Translations under genes and position numbers: made by a program
Assembly (NCBI RefSeq): GCF_026625865.1
Contig: NZ_CP113067.1
Location: forward strand, 62,001-126,000
Source: Microbacterium sp. SL75
GTDB taxonomy: Bacteria; Actinomycetota; Actinomycetes; Actinomycetales; Microbacteriaceae
Length of the DNA stretch: 64,000 nt
Reading direction: 5' to 3'
The notes under the pieces: model-generated
What the model saw: only the letters and a program-made list of their open reading frames with translations
Told to the model about the DNA's origin: nothing
Database searches by the model: none
Shown: in pieces, positions 25,685-34,793 of the stretch
Numbering within the stretch: position 1 is the stretch's first letter
How the letters are laid out: each line of letters starts with the position of its first letter

Positions 25685-28201
25685 TCAGGCGGCGAGAGCG
25701 GCGGTGACGGGGGTGACCGTCATGCCCGTGTCCGTGGCATCCACCGTCACCGCTGCACCGTCGCTCAGCTCACCCGACACGAACAGGTCGGCGATACGGT
25801 CGTCGACCTCGCGCTGGATGACCCGGCGCAGGGGCCGCGCTCCGTACTCCGGCTCGTACCCGATCTCGGCGAGACGGTCCATCGCCGCATCGGTGACCTC
25901 GAGGGAGACGTTGCGCGACGCCAGTCGCCGCGAGGTCGCCTCCAGCAGCAACCCCACGATCTCGCGCAGCTGCGTCTTCTCGAGCTTGCGGAACAACACG
26001 ATGTCGTCGATGCGGTTGAGGAACTCCGGACGCATGGCCTCGCGGAGCTTTCCCATCACTCGGTCGCGGAGGTCGGCATCGGCGAACTCGCGACCCGTCG
26101 TGGTGAAGCCGATGGCGCCCGAGCGGGATGCCAGGAACTCGGCGCCCAGGTTCGAGGTCATCACGATGACCGTGTTTCGGAAGTCGACCGTGCGGCCCTG
26201 TCCGTCCGTGAGCCGGCCGTCGTCGAGCACCTGCAGCAGCAGCGTGAAGACGTCGGGGTGGGCTTTCTCGATCTCGTCGAACAGCACGACGGCGTAGGGG
26301 TTGCGGCGCACACGCTCGGTGAGCTGACCGGCCTCGTCGTAGCCGACGTATCCGGGAGGGGCACCGATCAGGCGCGACACGGTGTGCCGCTCGCCGAACT
26401 CGCTCATATCGAAGCGGATCACCGCTGCGTCGTCGTCGAACAACGAGCCCGCGAGAGCCTTTGCGAGTTCGGTCTTGCCGACGCCGGTGGGGCCGAGGAA
26501 CAGGAACGATCCGACCGGGCGGTTCTCGTCGCCCATGCCCGTGCGGTTGCGACGCACCGCCTTCGCCACGGCGGCGACCGCGTCGTCCTGCCCGATCACC
26601 CGGGCGTGCAGCTCGGTCTCGAGCTCGGCGAGACGACCACGCTCGGTGGCGGTGAGGCGTGCGACGGGGATGCCAGTGGCCCGGCTGATGACCGCGGCGA
26701 TCTCGGCCTCGTCGACGACCGCGGCGGCACGGGGGCCGGCCGTCGCCTCGTCGAGCCGCGTCTGCACGGCAGCCATCTCATCGCGCAGACGAGAGGCCTC
26801 CTCGTAGCGCTCGGCGGACACCGCGGCGTTCTTCTCGGCCTCCAGGGTTGCGAGGCGTTCGAGCAGCGCCGTCGTGTCGACCGTCGAGCCCAGCCGCAGC
26901 CGCAGCCGCGCGCCCGCCTGGTCGATGAGGTCGATCGCCTTGTCGGGCAGCACGCGGTCCGGCAGATAACGGTGACTCAGCTCGACCGCCGCGCGCAACG
27001 CCTCGTCGGTGTACGTCACGGCGTGGTGCTCCTCGTACGCCGAGCGGAGTCCGCGCAGGATCTCCACGGCATCCGGGATCGAGGGCTCGCCCACGCGCAC
27101 GGGCTGAAGGCGCCGCTCCAGGGCGGGGTCCTTCTCGATCGTGCGGTACTCGCGAACGGTCGTGGCGCCGATCAGGTGCACGTCGCCGCGGGCGAGGCGG
27201 GGCTTGAGGATGTTCCCGGCGTCCATCGAGCCGTCTCCGCTTCCGCCCGCGCCGACGAGGGTGTGCACCTCGTCGATGAAGACGACGAGCTTGTCGGATG
27301 CCGCGACCTCCTCCATCGTCTGGGTGAGGCGCTCTTCGAAGTCGCCGCGGTAGCGCGCTCCGGCGAGCATCGCCGCGAGGTCGAGCGAGACGACGCGCGT
27401 ACCGCGCAACTGCTCGGGCACCTCTCCGGCGACGATCGCGCGGGCGAGCCCCTCGACGACGGCCGTCTTGCCGACGCCGGCCTCGCCGATCAGCACGGGG
27501 TTGTTCTTCGTGCGGCGGCTGAGGATCTCGATGGTCTGCTCGATCTCATCGGAGCGGCCGATGACCGGGTCGAGCTCACCGGCGACGGCCCGCGCCGTCA
27601 GGTCGGTGCCGAAGCGGTCGAGGTTCGGAGTCGCGGATGCCGACTCGTCGGCCGCCTCGTTCTCGTCGCCGCCCATGACGGTCTCGCGCACCCCCTGGGT
27701 GAGGGCCTCGGCGGTCACTCCGGCCTGCGCGAGGATCTGCCCCGCGGGCGCGTCCTGGGCGAGGACGAGCGCGAAGAAGAGGTGGTCGGGGTCGACGTAC
27801 GTGGACCCGGCGGCCCGCGCCACCTGGAACGCGTGGAACAGCGCGCGCTGCACGGAGCCGGCGACGACGGCACCGTCGACGTTCGCGGGGGTCGCGGCGG
27901 CGGGAAGGCGGCTCTCGGCCGCACGGGCGATCGCGGCGGGGTCGGCGCCGAGCCGCGCGACGGCTTCTTTGGCGGGCGAGCGTCCGACGAGGACGTGGAG
28001 CACGTGCAGAGCGTCGAGCTCACGCTGGCCTCGGCCGAGCGCGAAACGTCCGGCCGCCTGGAGGGCGTCCTGCGTGCGTGCACTGAGGAACCGGCTGAGG
28101 TCGATCGAGCGCTCGGCTCGCGCCTGCTCGCCCGCGAGGTAGCGGGCCAGGAACTCGTCGAACGACTGAGCGCCGTCGCCGGGGGTGAATTCTTCGGGCA
28201 A
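25685..28201 (-). CDS. ClpC-type AAA+ unfoldase, HspR-regulated
   Basis: 838 residues. An acidic N-terminal extension (about 40) precedes a double Clp_N domain, AAA-1 ([16 protein letters not shown] about 240; [11 protein letters not shown]), a short UVR-like middle segment ([15 protein letters not shown]) and AAA-2 ([37 protein letters not shown]). The loop [10 protein letters not shown] has the IGF-type ClpP-docking pattern, and the middle domain is too short for ClpB, so it probably feeds ClpP. TTG 28201 is chosen because AGGAG lies 6 nt upstream; GTG 28234 would place the operator inside the gene. Two HAIR elements upstream indicate heat-shock control. Confidence 0.88.
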   Translation of the reverse strand: MPEEFTPGDGAQSFDEFLARYLAGEQARAERSIDLSRFLSARTQDALQAAGRFALGRGQRELDALHVLHVLVGRSPAKEAVARLGADPAAIARAAESRLPAAATPANVDGAVVAGSVQRALFHAFQVARAAGSTYVDPDHLFFALVLAQDAPAGQILAQAGVTAEALTQGVRETVMGGDENEAADESASATPNLDRFGTDLTARAVAGELDPVIGRSDEIEQTIEILSRRTKNNPVLIGEAGVGKTAVVEGLARAIVAGEVPEQLRGTRVVSLDLAAMLAGARYRGDFEERLTQTMEEVAASDKLVVFIDEVHTLVGAGGSGDGSMDAGNILKPRLARGDVHLIGATTVREYRTIEKDPALERRLQPVRVGEPSIPDAVEILRGLRSAYEEHHAVTYTDEALRAAVELSHRYLPDRVLPDKAIDLIDQAGARLRLRLGSTVDTTALLERLATLEAEKNAAVSAERYEEASRLRDEMAAVQTRLDEATAGPRAAAVVDEAEIAAVISRATGIPVARLTATERGRLAELETELHARVIGQDDAVAAVAKAVRRNRTGMGDENRPVGSFLFLGPTGVGKTELAKALAGSLFDDDAAVIRFDMSEFGERHTVSRLIGAPPGYVGYDEAGQLTERVRRNPYAVVLFDEIEKAHPDVFTLLLQVLDDGRLTDGQGRTVDFRNTVIVMTSNLGAEFLASRSGAIGFTTTGREFADADLRDRVMGKLREAMRPEFLNRIDDIVLFRKLEKTQLREIVGLLLEATSRRLASRNVSLEVTDAAMDRLAEIGYEPEYGARPLRRVIQREVDDRIADLFVSGELSDGAAVTVDATDTGMTVTPVTAALAA

Positions 28202-28218
28202 TTCCGTCTCCTGAGATA

Positions 28219-28267
28219 CGTGAGTGCGTTTCACTCAAGTTTGCTACTTGAGCGCCGTCGCATCAAG
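28219..28267. promoter_or_regulatory. Two HAIR operators (HspR binding) upstream of clp
   Basis: On the minus strand the sequence reads CTTGATG-N7-GCTCAAG (28267-28247), a 7-bp gap, then CTTGAGT-N7-ACTCACG (28239-28219). Both match the HspR-associated inverted repeat CTTGAGT-N7-ACTCAAG, one mismatch in the second and three in the first. HspR is the DnaK-coupled heat-shock repressor of actinobacteria. Confidence 0.85.
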
Positions 28268-28288
28268 TTCAACGAGAGTGCGCGGCGT

Positions 28289-29119
28289 CTATTCCCGGAG
28301 GGTCGGGTCGGCGTCGTTCCAGAGCTCCACCGTCTGCACGAGCCAGAAGATCGCGAAGAGCGCCAGGGCCGCCGACTCGCCCACGAGCACGACCGGAAAG
28401 CCCGTGCGTTCCACGCCCGAGACGACCCCGATGACGAGCAGGACCAGGGTCAGCACGATCGCCACGGCCACGGCCGCGTAGGCGAGACGGACTCCCCGCC
28501 GCAGCCGCCCGCTGCGCCGCGGCCTCCACGCCGCGATCGAGGCGACCGCCGCGATCAGAACGAAGAACGCGACCGCGGCGATCTCGTGCGCCCACGCGAG
28601 GAAGACCCCGGGCGCGGCCAGAGCCCACGCCGCTCCCCCGGCGACCAGCACGACGATGACCCCGACCGTGAGCGCTACCCCGCGACTCGCGGTGCCCTGA
28701 ACGCGTGCCAGGATCCCCGCCGCGACCGCCCCGAGAAGAACCACGGATGCCACCGCCACGGCGTTGTTCGCCACGGTCGGTCTCACCTCCGGCGGCACGC
28801 AGCGCAGACCGTCGGCACAGGCGTTCGACGAGATGGTCGTCGGTACGTAGGCGATCACGAGAGCGAGCACCGCCGCGATGTCGAGCAGGCCCTGCTCCAG
28901 GCTGCGGCCCGATAGGGCGAGCAGGGCGAGGGCCGTCGCGCTCAGCGCCCCCACGAACACCGGGCCCGCGGGGGTGTAATACGTCGCGCTGACCGACGGC
29001 AGCCCGTCGCCGCGCCCGAGCTCGAGGCCGACACCGATGGCGAGGAACACCGTCGCACCGATCAGCGCCAGTCGCACGTACCGGTACGTGCGCTGCGTCG
29101 AAGTGGTGCGGATGCGCAT
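28289..29119 (-). CDS. Integral membrane protein, unknown function
   Basis: 276 residues with seven or eight hydrophobic segments, beginning LALIGATVFLAIGVGLELG. The first extracytoplasmic loop is about 35 residues, and a second (ISSNACADGLRCVPPEVRPT) carries two cysteines that could pair. The C-terminus is short and acidic. ATG 29119 follows a short leader divergent from the EI24 gene. Resembles uncharacterised Microbacteriaceae membrane proteins; no family assigned. Confidence 0.78.
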   Translation of the reverse strand: MRIRTTSTQRTYRYVRLALIGATVFLAIGVGLELGRGDGLPSVSATYYTPAGPVFVGALSATALALLALSGRSLEQGLLDIAAVLALVIAYVPTTISSNACADGLRCVPPEVRPTVANNAVAVASVVLLGAVAAGILARVQGTASRGVALTVGVIVVLVAGGAAWALAAPGVFLAWAHEIAAVAFFVLIAAVASIAAWRPRRSGRLRRGVRLAYAAVAVAIVLTLVLLVIGVVSGVERTGFPVVLVGESAALALFAIFWLVQTVELWNDADPTLRE

Positions 29120-29203
29120 AGCGGCATCCTGGCACTGCCCGCCGACATCGGCGGCGAGCGCAACCTTCCTCTCGACGTCGGTGGCGTCTGTCACAATTCC
29201 GGC

Positions 29204-30010
29204 ATGCGCGAATTCCTCGCCGGAGCGGCACTGCTGGCCCGCGGTCTCGGCCAATGGCGCCGAACCCCCGGGGCGATGGCGCTCGGGCTCATCCCGGGAA
29301 CGATCGTCGGCCTGGTGCTCGGTGCCGCGCTCGTGACGTGGGGTCTCGTCCTGCCCGATCTCGTCGACGACTGGACGCCGTTCGCCGACGCGTGGGCACC
29401 GGTGTGGGCCGGCACTCTCCGTGCGGCGATCGGCCTCGCGTCGTTCGGCGCGGCGGTCCTCGTGGTCATCGTGTCGTTCACCGCCGTCACTCTCGCCGTG
29501 GGTGAGCCGTTCTACGACCGCATCTGGCGCGCGACCGAGCGCAGCGCCACGGGCGCGGTCCCCGCCGCAGAGTACGGCTTCTGGCGGGCCGTCGCAGACA
29601 GCGTGCGTCTCATCCTCCGGGGTATCGTGGCCGCTGCTCTGGCATGGCTCATCGGCCTCATCCCCTTCGTCGGCGGAGTCTTGGGCTTCGTCACCGGCGT
29701 GCTGCTGACCGGGTGGCTCCTGGCTGACGAACTCACCTCGCGCGCGCTCTCCGCCCGGGGGCTCGATCGGCGCGCGCGCAGAGAGCTCCTCCGCACGAAC
29801 CGAGCACGTGCCCTCGGTTTCGGCGTCGCGACCCAGCTCTGCTTCCTCGTCCCGCTCGGGGCGGTGGCGGTCATGCCCGCAGCCGTGGCCGGCAGTACCC
29901 TCTGGGCGCACGCGGCTCTCGGTATCCGTCCTGTCGACTCCCGCGCTCCGGACGCGCTCGACCCCCACGCCACCCCGGCCGCGCACTCGCGCGCGGACTC
30001 GGCACGATAG
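29204..30010 (+). CDS. EI24/CysZ-like membrane protein
   Basis: 268 residues with about four to six membrane segments and the EI24-domain pattern: an N-terminal helix pair (GAMALGLIPGTIVGLVLGAAL), FTAVTLAVGEPFYDRIWRA, then a long hydrophobic hairpin around LIGLIPFVGGVLGFVTGVLL and WLLADELTSRALSARGL. The disordered tail is Pro/Ala/Asp-rich. CysZ relatives transport sulfate, but most actinobacterial members are uncharacterised. Confidence 0.87.
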   Translation: MREFLAGAALLARGLGQWRRTPGAMALGLIPGTIVGLVLGAALVTWGLVLPDLVDDWTPFADAWAPVWAGTLRAAIGLASFGAAVLVVIVSFTAVTLAVGEPFYDRIWRATERSATGAVPAAEYGFWRAVADSVRLILRGIVAAALAWLIGLIPFVGGVLGFVTGVLLTGWLLADELTSRALSARGLDRRARRELLRTNRARALGFGVATQLCFLVPLGAVAVMPAAVAGSTLWAHAALGIRPVDSRAPDALDPHATPAAHSRADSAR

Positions 30011-30034
30011 CCTGGAGCGACCGAAGGGATCCTC

Positions 30035-30184
30035 ATGTTCATCGTCTCTCTCATCTTGTTCGTCGGCGGCATGCTGTTGACCGGCATCTCGTTCTCTCTT
30101 GCCGCTCCGGCGCTGTTCTTCGCGCTCGGCATCATCCTCGTCTCGGCCTCGCTGGCGCTGCCGTTCCACTTCGGCACCCGCTGA
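30035..30184 (+). CDS. 49-residue small membrane protein
   Basis: ATG 30035 with AAGGGAT about 8 nt upstream, 24 bp after the EI24 stop. The translation starts MFIVSLILFVGGMLLTG and ends LPFHFGTR, giving two hydrophobic helices joined by a short Ser/Ala/Pro turn. The strong ribosome-binding site, the operon-like spacing and the purely hydrophobic composition support a real gene. Function unknown. Confidence 0.68.
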   Translation: MFIVSLILFVGGMLLTGISFSLAAPALFFALGIILVSASLALPFHFGTR

Positions 30185-30237
30185 GCACGCATCTCGGTCA
30201 GGCACCGCGTCACGTCACCCCCGGGTAGCGTGGTCCG

Positions 30238-31342
30238 GTGCCTTTCTCGTTCGATGCCCTGCGTCGCCGCCCCGATCTCGAGGGTCCCGACCTCGTGGCC
30301 GTCGATGCCGCCGATCGTCTGATCCTGGACGAATCCGCCGACGTGCGTGCCGCGCTCGGTGAGGGAGAGCTCGTCGTGGTCGGCGACTCCTACGGGGCAC
30401 TGACCCTGGCGGCGGCGGATGCCGGAGCCCGGGGCATCCGGGTCCATCAAGACGAGCTGCTGGGCGAGGAAGCCCTCGCGCGCAACGCCCGCGATGCCGA
30501 GCCTCGAGGACTCCTTCGTCTCTCATTCGCTCGACGCGCACCTGCTCACCGGCGCCAGCGTCGTCCTTCTGCGCCTCCCCCGCTCGCTTCACGCGCTGTC
30601 CGACATCGCCGGACTCATCGCGCTGCACGCGCACCCCGACGTCGTCGTGGTCGCGGGTGGCCGGCTGAAGCACATGACGGTGTCGATGAACGACGTGCTG
30701 CGGCGCTTCTTCGACCACGTGGACGTCTCGCACGCGCGGCAGAAGTCCCGCGTCCTCACCGCCCGCGGCCCACACGACGGCACGGTCCCCGAGCCGGAGG
30801 GGGCCGAGATCGACGGCATCCGGGTCCGTGCGTTCGGCGGCGCCTTCGCGGGCGCGTCGATCGACATCGGCACGCGCCTGATGCTCGCCCAGCTGCCCGC
30901 CCCGCGCGGAGACCGGGCGATCGACCTCGCCTGCGGGACGGGCGTGGTGGCCGCGGCCCTGGCCGTGCGGCATCCCTCCGTCCGTGTGGTCGCGTGCGAC
31001 CAGTCCGCGGTCGCCGTCGCCTCGGCGCGGGCCACGGCAGAGGCCAACGGCGTGGCCGATCGCGTGAGCGTGGTTCGCGACGACGTCCTCCGGTCGCAAC
31101 CGGATGCCTCGGCCTCGTTCATCGCCCTCAACCCCCCGTTCCACGCGGGTGCCGCCATCAACGAGGGTCTCGCTCCCCGCATGTTCGCCGACGCGGCTCG
31201 GGTGCTCGAGCCGGGCGGCGAGCTGTGGACGGTGTGGAATTCCTCGCTGCGGTACCGCGCGGCGCTGGAGCGGCTGGTCGGTCCGACCCGCCAGGTGGCG
31301 CGCGATCGCAAGTTCACCGTCACCGTCTCGACGAAGCGCTGA
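30238..31342 (+). pseudogene. RlmG/RsmC-like SAM-dependent rRNA methyltransferase, frameshifted
   Basis: The coding sequence is split over two frames. From GTG 30238 one frame encodes the N-terminal domain (FSFDALRRRPDLEGPDLVAV ... RVHQDELLGEEALARNARDA). Between about 30475 and 30505 the homologous reading moves by +1 to the frame that encodes LEDSFVSHSLDAHLLTG and the catalytic domain: SAM motif AIDLACGTGVVAAALA, then FIALNPPFHAG with the NPPF motif of N-methyltransferases. Removing one base in the window would restore about 367 residues. This may be a sequencing error, a real mutation or, less likely, programmed frameshifting. Family members methylate guanines of rRNA. Confidence 0.82.
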
Positions 31343-31418
31343 CCCGATCCGCGTCGAGTCGTGGCGTCCACCGCGTTCCGCGCGTAGATTTCGATCGACG
31401 TCGACGAGGAGGTGCGCC

Positions 31419-31988
31419 GTGCGGATCCGAACCGCCGTTCCCGCGCTCCTGGTCGTCGCGGCCCTGGCGACGGCGTTGCCGCCCGCCCCTCCCGCCTCCG
31501 GAGCACCCGCAACCGGCAGCGTGCGCGCCGATCCGCTCTCCGACGCCCTCACGGCCCCGCTCCTGGCGGACTGCTCGAGCATCACCGACAACGGCCGCGG
31601 CTACGCCCGCCTGCACGGGATCGATCTCTGCGGTGCCGCCACCACGCCCCCGGCCGAGCCTCTGCGCACGGAGAGCGTGGGCGGTGAGGAGTGCGGGTCG
31701 GCGACGCTGACGATGACGAGCCGGGGCGGAGGGCTCGCCGCGATCGACTGGCGCGTGAGTTCCGAGACGGGCCCGATCGTCGCCGTCGAGTTCGACCTCG
31801 CCTTCGCGAGCGGCTCGGGCGGCGAGATGCGCCACTTCTCGGACCGCTCGCCCAGTGTCCACGCGCACGACGGCACGGTCGCGTTCCTCGGGGCGGGGAG
31901 GGCGACGGCCACCCTGTCCGGGTCGGTCGAGACCTTCACCGCGACCTGTCGGATCGTCCCCGCGAGCGTGCGCATCTTCGTGCGCTGA
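31419..31988 (+). CDS. Secreted protein of unknown function
   Basis: 189 residues. A Sec signal peptide (RIRTAVPALLVVAALATALP, cleavage near SGA-PA) is followed by a mature domain with four cysteines (LLADCSS, GIDLCGA, GEECGSA, TATCRIV), likely forming disulfides. The start GTG 31419 has a strong GAGGAGG 6 nt upstream. It lies downstream of the methyltransferase on the same strand. No homologous family recognised. Confidence 0.75.
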   Translation: MRIRTAVPALLVVAALATALPPAPPASGAPATGSVRADPLSDALTAPLLADCSSITDNGRGYARLHGIDLCGAATTPPAEPLRTESVGGEECGSATLTMTSRGGGLAAIDWRVSSETGPIVAVEFDLAFASGSGGEMRHFSDRSPSVHAHDGTVAFLGAGRATATLSGSVETFTATCRIVPASVRIFVR

Positions 31989-32002
31989 CGGGGAGCCCGT
32001 CG

Positions 32003-32467
32003 TCAGCCCTTGCCGCCGGGAGGGCCGACGGTGAGCAGCACGACGAACACGACCACGACGACCGCCACGAGCGCCACCGCGAGGGCCCACGGTCGCCGGA
32101 GGAAGAATCGCAGCAACCGGTCGAGCGGGCGCCGATCGCGGGGGTCGCCGCTGTCGTCGAGGCGCCACGCGCCGCGCAGACGTCCGGTGCGGTGGAGCCA
32201 GATCTCGGTGGGGATCGTGGCGTACGGGATCACGGCGCTGACCACCGCGAGGGCGGTGGGACCGAGGCCCCAGCGCTGGTTCAGCGCCACGAGCACGGCG
32301 GTCGCGCCGTAGGCCAGGAACACGAAGCCGTGGATCCCCCCGCCGATCGACACCGCGATCGGCAGGTCCGCGACGGCGCGCAGGATCAACCCTCCGATCA
32401 GGAGCGTCCACGAGACCGCCTCGGCGATCGCGAGGGTGCGAAACAGGGTCAGGGGCGTGCGGAACAC
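32003..32467 (-). CDS. DUF3817-family membrane protein
   Basis: 154 residues. Three membrane helices typical of DUF3817 occur: RTLAIAEAVSWTLLIGGLIL, the conserved IAVSIGGGIHGFVFLAYGAT, and LGPTALAVVSAVIPYATIPTE. A fourth helix (WALAVALVAVVVVVFVVLL) is C-terminal after a charged linker. GTG 32467 has AGGAG 4 nt upstream. Small inner-membrane proteins of unknown role; convergent with the secreted protein gene. Confidence 0.88.
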   Translation of the reverse strand: MFRTPLTLFRTLAIAEAVSWTLLIGGLILRAVADLPIAVSIGGGIHGFVFLAYGATAVLVALNQRWGLGPTALAVVSAVIPYATIPTEIWLHRTGRLRGAWRLDDSGDPRDRRPLDRLLRFFLRRPWALAVALVAVVVVVFVVLLTVGPPGGKG

Positions 32468-32549
32468 GTCTCTCCTCGTTCGAGTCGGGGCCTTCCACCC
32501 TACGCAGAACGTCTCGCCGCTGACCGGCTCACCGTTCGACGTCGAGACG

Positions 32550-32669
32550 TCACTCGATCGGCTGATCGTCCTCATCCAGCGAGGGATCCGACCTCGTCCC
32601 CTCCGCGGCCGTCGACGTGTCGGGCTCGGGGCCGGGCTCGATCGGGGGCTTCTCGCGTTCGGCATCCAT
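32550..32669 (-). CDS. 39-residue acidic small protein (putative)
   Basis: ATG 32669 with GGTGGAG a few bases upstream. The translation starts MDAEREKPPIEPGPEPDTS and ends DEDDQPIE, strongly acidic and Pro-rich and probably unstructured. It lies 82 bp upstream of the DUF3817 gene on the same strand. Evidence is the ribosome-binding site and a composition unlike shadow frames, which are Arg-rich here. Function unknown. Confidence 0.45.
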   Translation of the reverse strand: MDAEREKPPIEPGPEPDTSTAAEGTRSDPSLDEDDQPIE

Positions 32670-32812
32670 CGCTCCACCCCATCAGATCGAGCGAGGGATG
32701 CCACGCCCTTGACGTCTCGGCATCCCTCCGGGCACCGTCGCCTCTCCCCCCGAGGGTCCGGCTCCCCCGCGGGACGCCCGGCGCCCGCGATCCTGGAGCG
32801 TAGGCTGGAGGG

Positions 32813-33838
32813 ATGGCGGAATCCCGGGGGCGCGTGTGGACCGGGGTCATCCGCGTGGGACCGCACCGCGGGGATCACCGCGTGGCTCTGCGTGCCGTGG
32901 TGAGCGTCGGTGTCCCGCTTCTCGTGCTCCTGGCGCTCGGCCGCCTCGACCTGAGCGTCTACGCGAGCTTCGGGGCTTTCGCCGCGCTCTACGGTCGCAC
33001 CGACCTCCCTCGCACGCGCGTGCGCATGCAGGCCGTGGCGGGTACGGTCCTGGTCTCGTGCATGCTCGTCGGGACCGCCCTCTCGGCCCTCTCCACCCCC
33101 GCCATGGCGAGCGTCGCCGTCGTCGCTGTCCTCGCCGCGGCCGTCACCCTCTTCGCCTACCGCGCCCAGTGGCATCCGCCCGGCGCGCTCTTCGCCGTCT
33201 TCGCCGCGGGAGCCACCGCAAGCTTCCCCGCCACCGGCGCGACGTTCCTCACCGTGCTCGTCGTCGGCGGCGCAAGCGTGCTGTGGAGCCTGCTCGTGAC
33301 CTGCGCGTTCGTCCTCGCGCGGCGCGGCTCGTGGCGGCGCCCGGCTCGCACGCGACCGCCCATCGGCTCGGTCGCGTGGGAGATGACGGCGACCGTCGGC
33401 GTCGCCGCTCTCGTCGCCGGCATCGCCGGGGCCCTGCTCATCGGGACGCACTGGTACTGGGCGATGGTCGGCGCCGTCGCCGCCGTCGGCGGAGCACACG
33501 TCACCGCGCGACTCATCCGTGGCGTGCAGCGACTGGTCGGAACGCTCCTGGGCGTGCTGATCGCCGCGGGGCTGCTCGCTCTCGACCTGCCCCCGTGGGT
33601 CGTGCTGCTCGTCGCGGTCGCCCTGCAGGCGGGTGCCGAGCTGTTCGTCGGCCGCAACTACGGCATCGCGATGCTCTTCATCACCCCGCTGGCTCTGCTC
33701 ATGGTGTCGCTCGCCTCCCCCGTCGCCCCCGACATGCTGCTGCGCGACCGCGTGATCGAGACGGTCATCGGCGTCGCCGTCGGAACCCTCGTCGCGATCG
33801 TGTCGGCGGGCCTGCGCCGCCGCTCCGCGAGAGGCTGA
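32813..33838 (+). CDS. FUSC-family membrane protein
   Basis: 341 residues with about ten hydrophobic segments and the FUSC/aromatic-acid-exporter pattern: VYASFGAFAALYGRTDLPRT near residue 50, then HWYWAMVGAVAAVGGAHVTA and RGVQRLVGTLLGVLIAAGLL, the RxxGTxxG motif of the family. The C-terminus ends soon after the last helix. Probably an exporter or its membrane half; substrate unknown. Confidence 0.88.
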   Translation: MAESRGRVWTGVIRVGPHRGDHRVALRAVVSVGVPLLVLLALGRLDLSVYASFGAFAALYGRTDLPRTRVRMQAVAGTVLVSCMLVGTALSALSTPAMASVAVVAVLAAAVTLFAYRAQWHPPGALFAVFAAGATASFPATGATFLTVLVVGGASVLWSLLVTCAFVLARRGSWRRPARTRPPIGSVAWEMTATVGVAALVAGIAGALLIGTHWYWAMVGAVAAVGGAHVTARLIRGVQRLVGTLLGVLIAAGLLALDLPPWVVLLVAVALQAGAELFVGRNYGIAMLFITPLALLMVSLASPVAPDMLLRDRVIETVIGVAVGTLVAIVSAGLRRRSARG

Positions 33839-33845
33839 GCGCCCC

Positions 33846-33944
33846 ATGCCCACCGGCTACACCCCGTTCCCGTTCGTGAGCACCGCCGTGGGCGCGGCCC
33901 TCGTATCGCCGCTGCTCATCGCCGCGAACCTCCTGCTGCACTGA
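33846..33944 (+). CDS. 32-residue small hydrophobic protein (putative)
   Basis: ATG 33846, 7 bp after the FUSC stop, with GAGAGG about 10 nt upstream. It encodes a short polar N-terminus (MPTGYTPFPFV) and one membrane helix (AALVSPLLIAANLLL). Its TGA at 33942 lies just before the ribosome-binding site of the ribokinase gene. Composition and spacing suggest a real micro-protein; function unknown. Confidence 0.42.
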   Translation: MPTGYTPFPFVSTAVGAALVSPLLIAANLLLH

Positions 33945-33959
33945 TCGGAAGGCCCCGCC

Positions 33960-34793
33960 ATCTCTGCCCCACTCACGGTCGTCGGCGCCATCAACGTCGA
34001 CCTCACCGCCCGCGTCCGCCGCTCCCCCGGCCCCGGCGAAACCGTCGCCGACGGCGTCCTCGACCGCGGCCCCGGAGGCAAGGGGGCCAATCAGGCGGTT
34101 GCCGCTGCCCGCCTCGGCGCCGACGTCCGGCTCATCGGCGCCGTCGGCGACGACGCCGACGGTCGCGGTATCCGGGACCGCTTCGCCGCGATCGGGGTCG
34201 ACGCCTCGGGGGTGCAAACCACGGACGCCGCGACCGGAACCGCCCTCATCGTCGTCGATGCGACGGGCGAGAACTCGATCGTCGTGTGCGCGGGGGCGAA
34301 CGCCGCCATCGGCGCGGATGCGCTCGGCATCGAACCGGGAGCTGCGGTCCTGCTGCAGTTGGAGGTGTCGGATGCCGTCGTCACGGCCGCCGCGCGCGCT
34401 GCGGGCTTCCTGGCGGTCAACGCCGCCCCCGCCCGGCCGCTGCCCGCCGAGGTGCTCGAGCGGTGCGACCTCGTGATCGTCAACGAGACCGAGTACGCGC
34501 AGCTGCCCGAGGTGCACGCCGCCCCTCTGCTCTGCGTGACGCTCGGTGCCGAGGGTGCGCGACTCTACCGGCGCGGCGAGCTCGTGGCTTCGGCCGCGGG
34601 AGTGCCCACGACCGTTCGCAACACCGTCGGCGCGGGCGACGCGTTCTGCGCGGCTCTCGTCGTCGGACTGCTCCGCGGAGACGCCGAAGCCGACGCCCTC
34701 TCCCGCGCGTGCGCCGTAGGATCCGCCGCCGTCGCCGACGACGCCTCGCAACCGGCGCTCGACGCCCTCGACACGTACGGAGTCCCCGCATGA
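33960..34793 (+). CDS. rbsK: Ribokinase (PfkB family) with AUC start codon
   Basis: 277 residues if translation starts at ATC 33960. PfkB signature 1 is GGKGANQAVAAARLGADVRL (about residues 40-60) and signature 2 is NTVGAGDAFCAALVVGLLRG with the catalytic Asp in GAGD; NETE marks the magnesium region. The frame contains no ATG, GTG or TTG between the TGA at 33942 and GTG 34212, which would delete the conserved N-terminal strand VVGAINVDLTARV. GGAAGG at 33947-33952 sits 7 nt before ATC 33960. Stop and next start overlap (ATGA) with the nucleoside hydrolase, implying coupled nucleoside salvage: hydrolysis, then phosphorylation of ribose. Confidence 0.88.
   Translation: MSAPLTVVGAINVDLTARVRRSPGPGETVADGVLDRGPGGKGANQAVAAARLGADVRLIGAVGDDADGRGIRDRFAAIGVDASGVQTTDAATGTALIVVDATGENSIVVCAGANAAIGADALGIEPGAAVLLQLEVSDAVVTAAARAAGFLAVNAAPARPLPAEVLERCDLVIVNETEYAQLPEVHAAPLLCVTLGAEGARLYRRGELVASAAGVPTTVRNTVGAGDAFCAALVVGLLRGDAEADALSRACAVGSAAVADDASQPALDALDTYGVPA

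Noticed and set aside
25268..28915. 1215-residue open frame on the + strand opposite the clp gene
   Set aside because: Arg/Gly/Val/Asp-rich antisense shadow typical of 70 % GC DNA; the minus strand encodes an unmistakable Clp ATPase.
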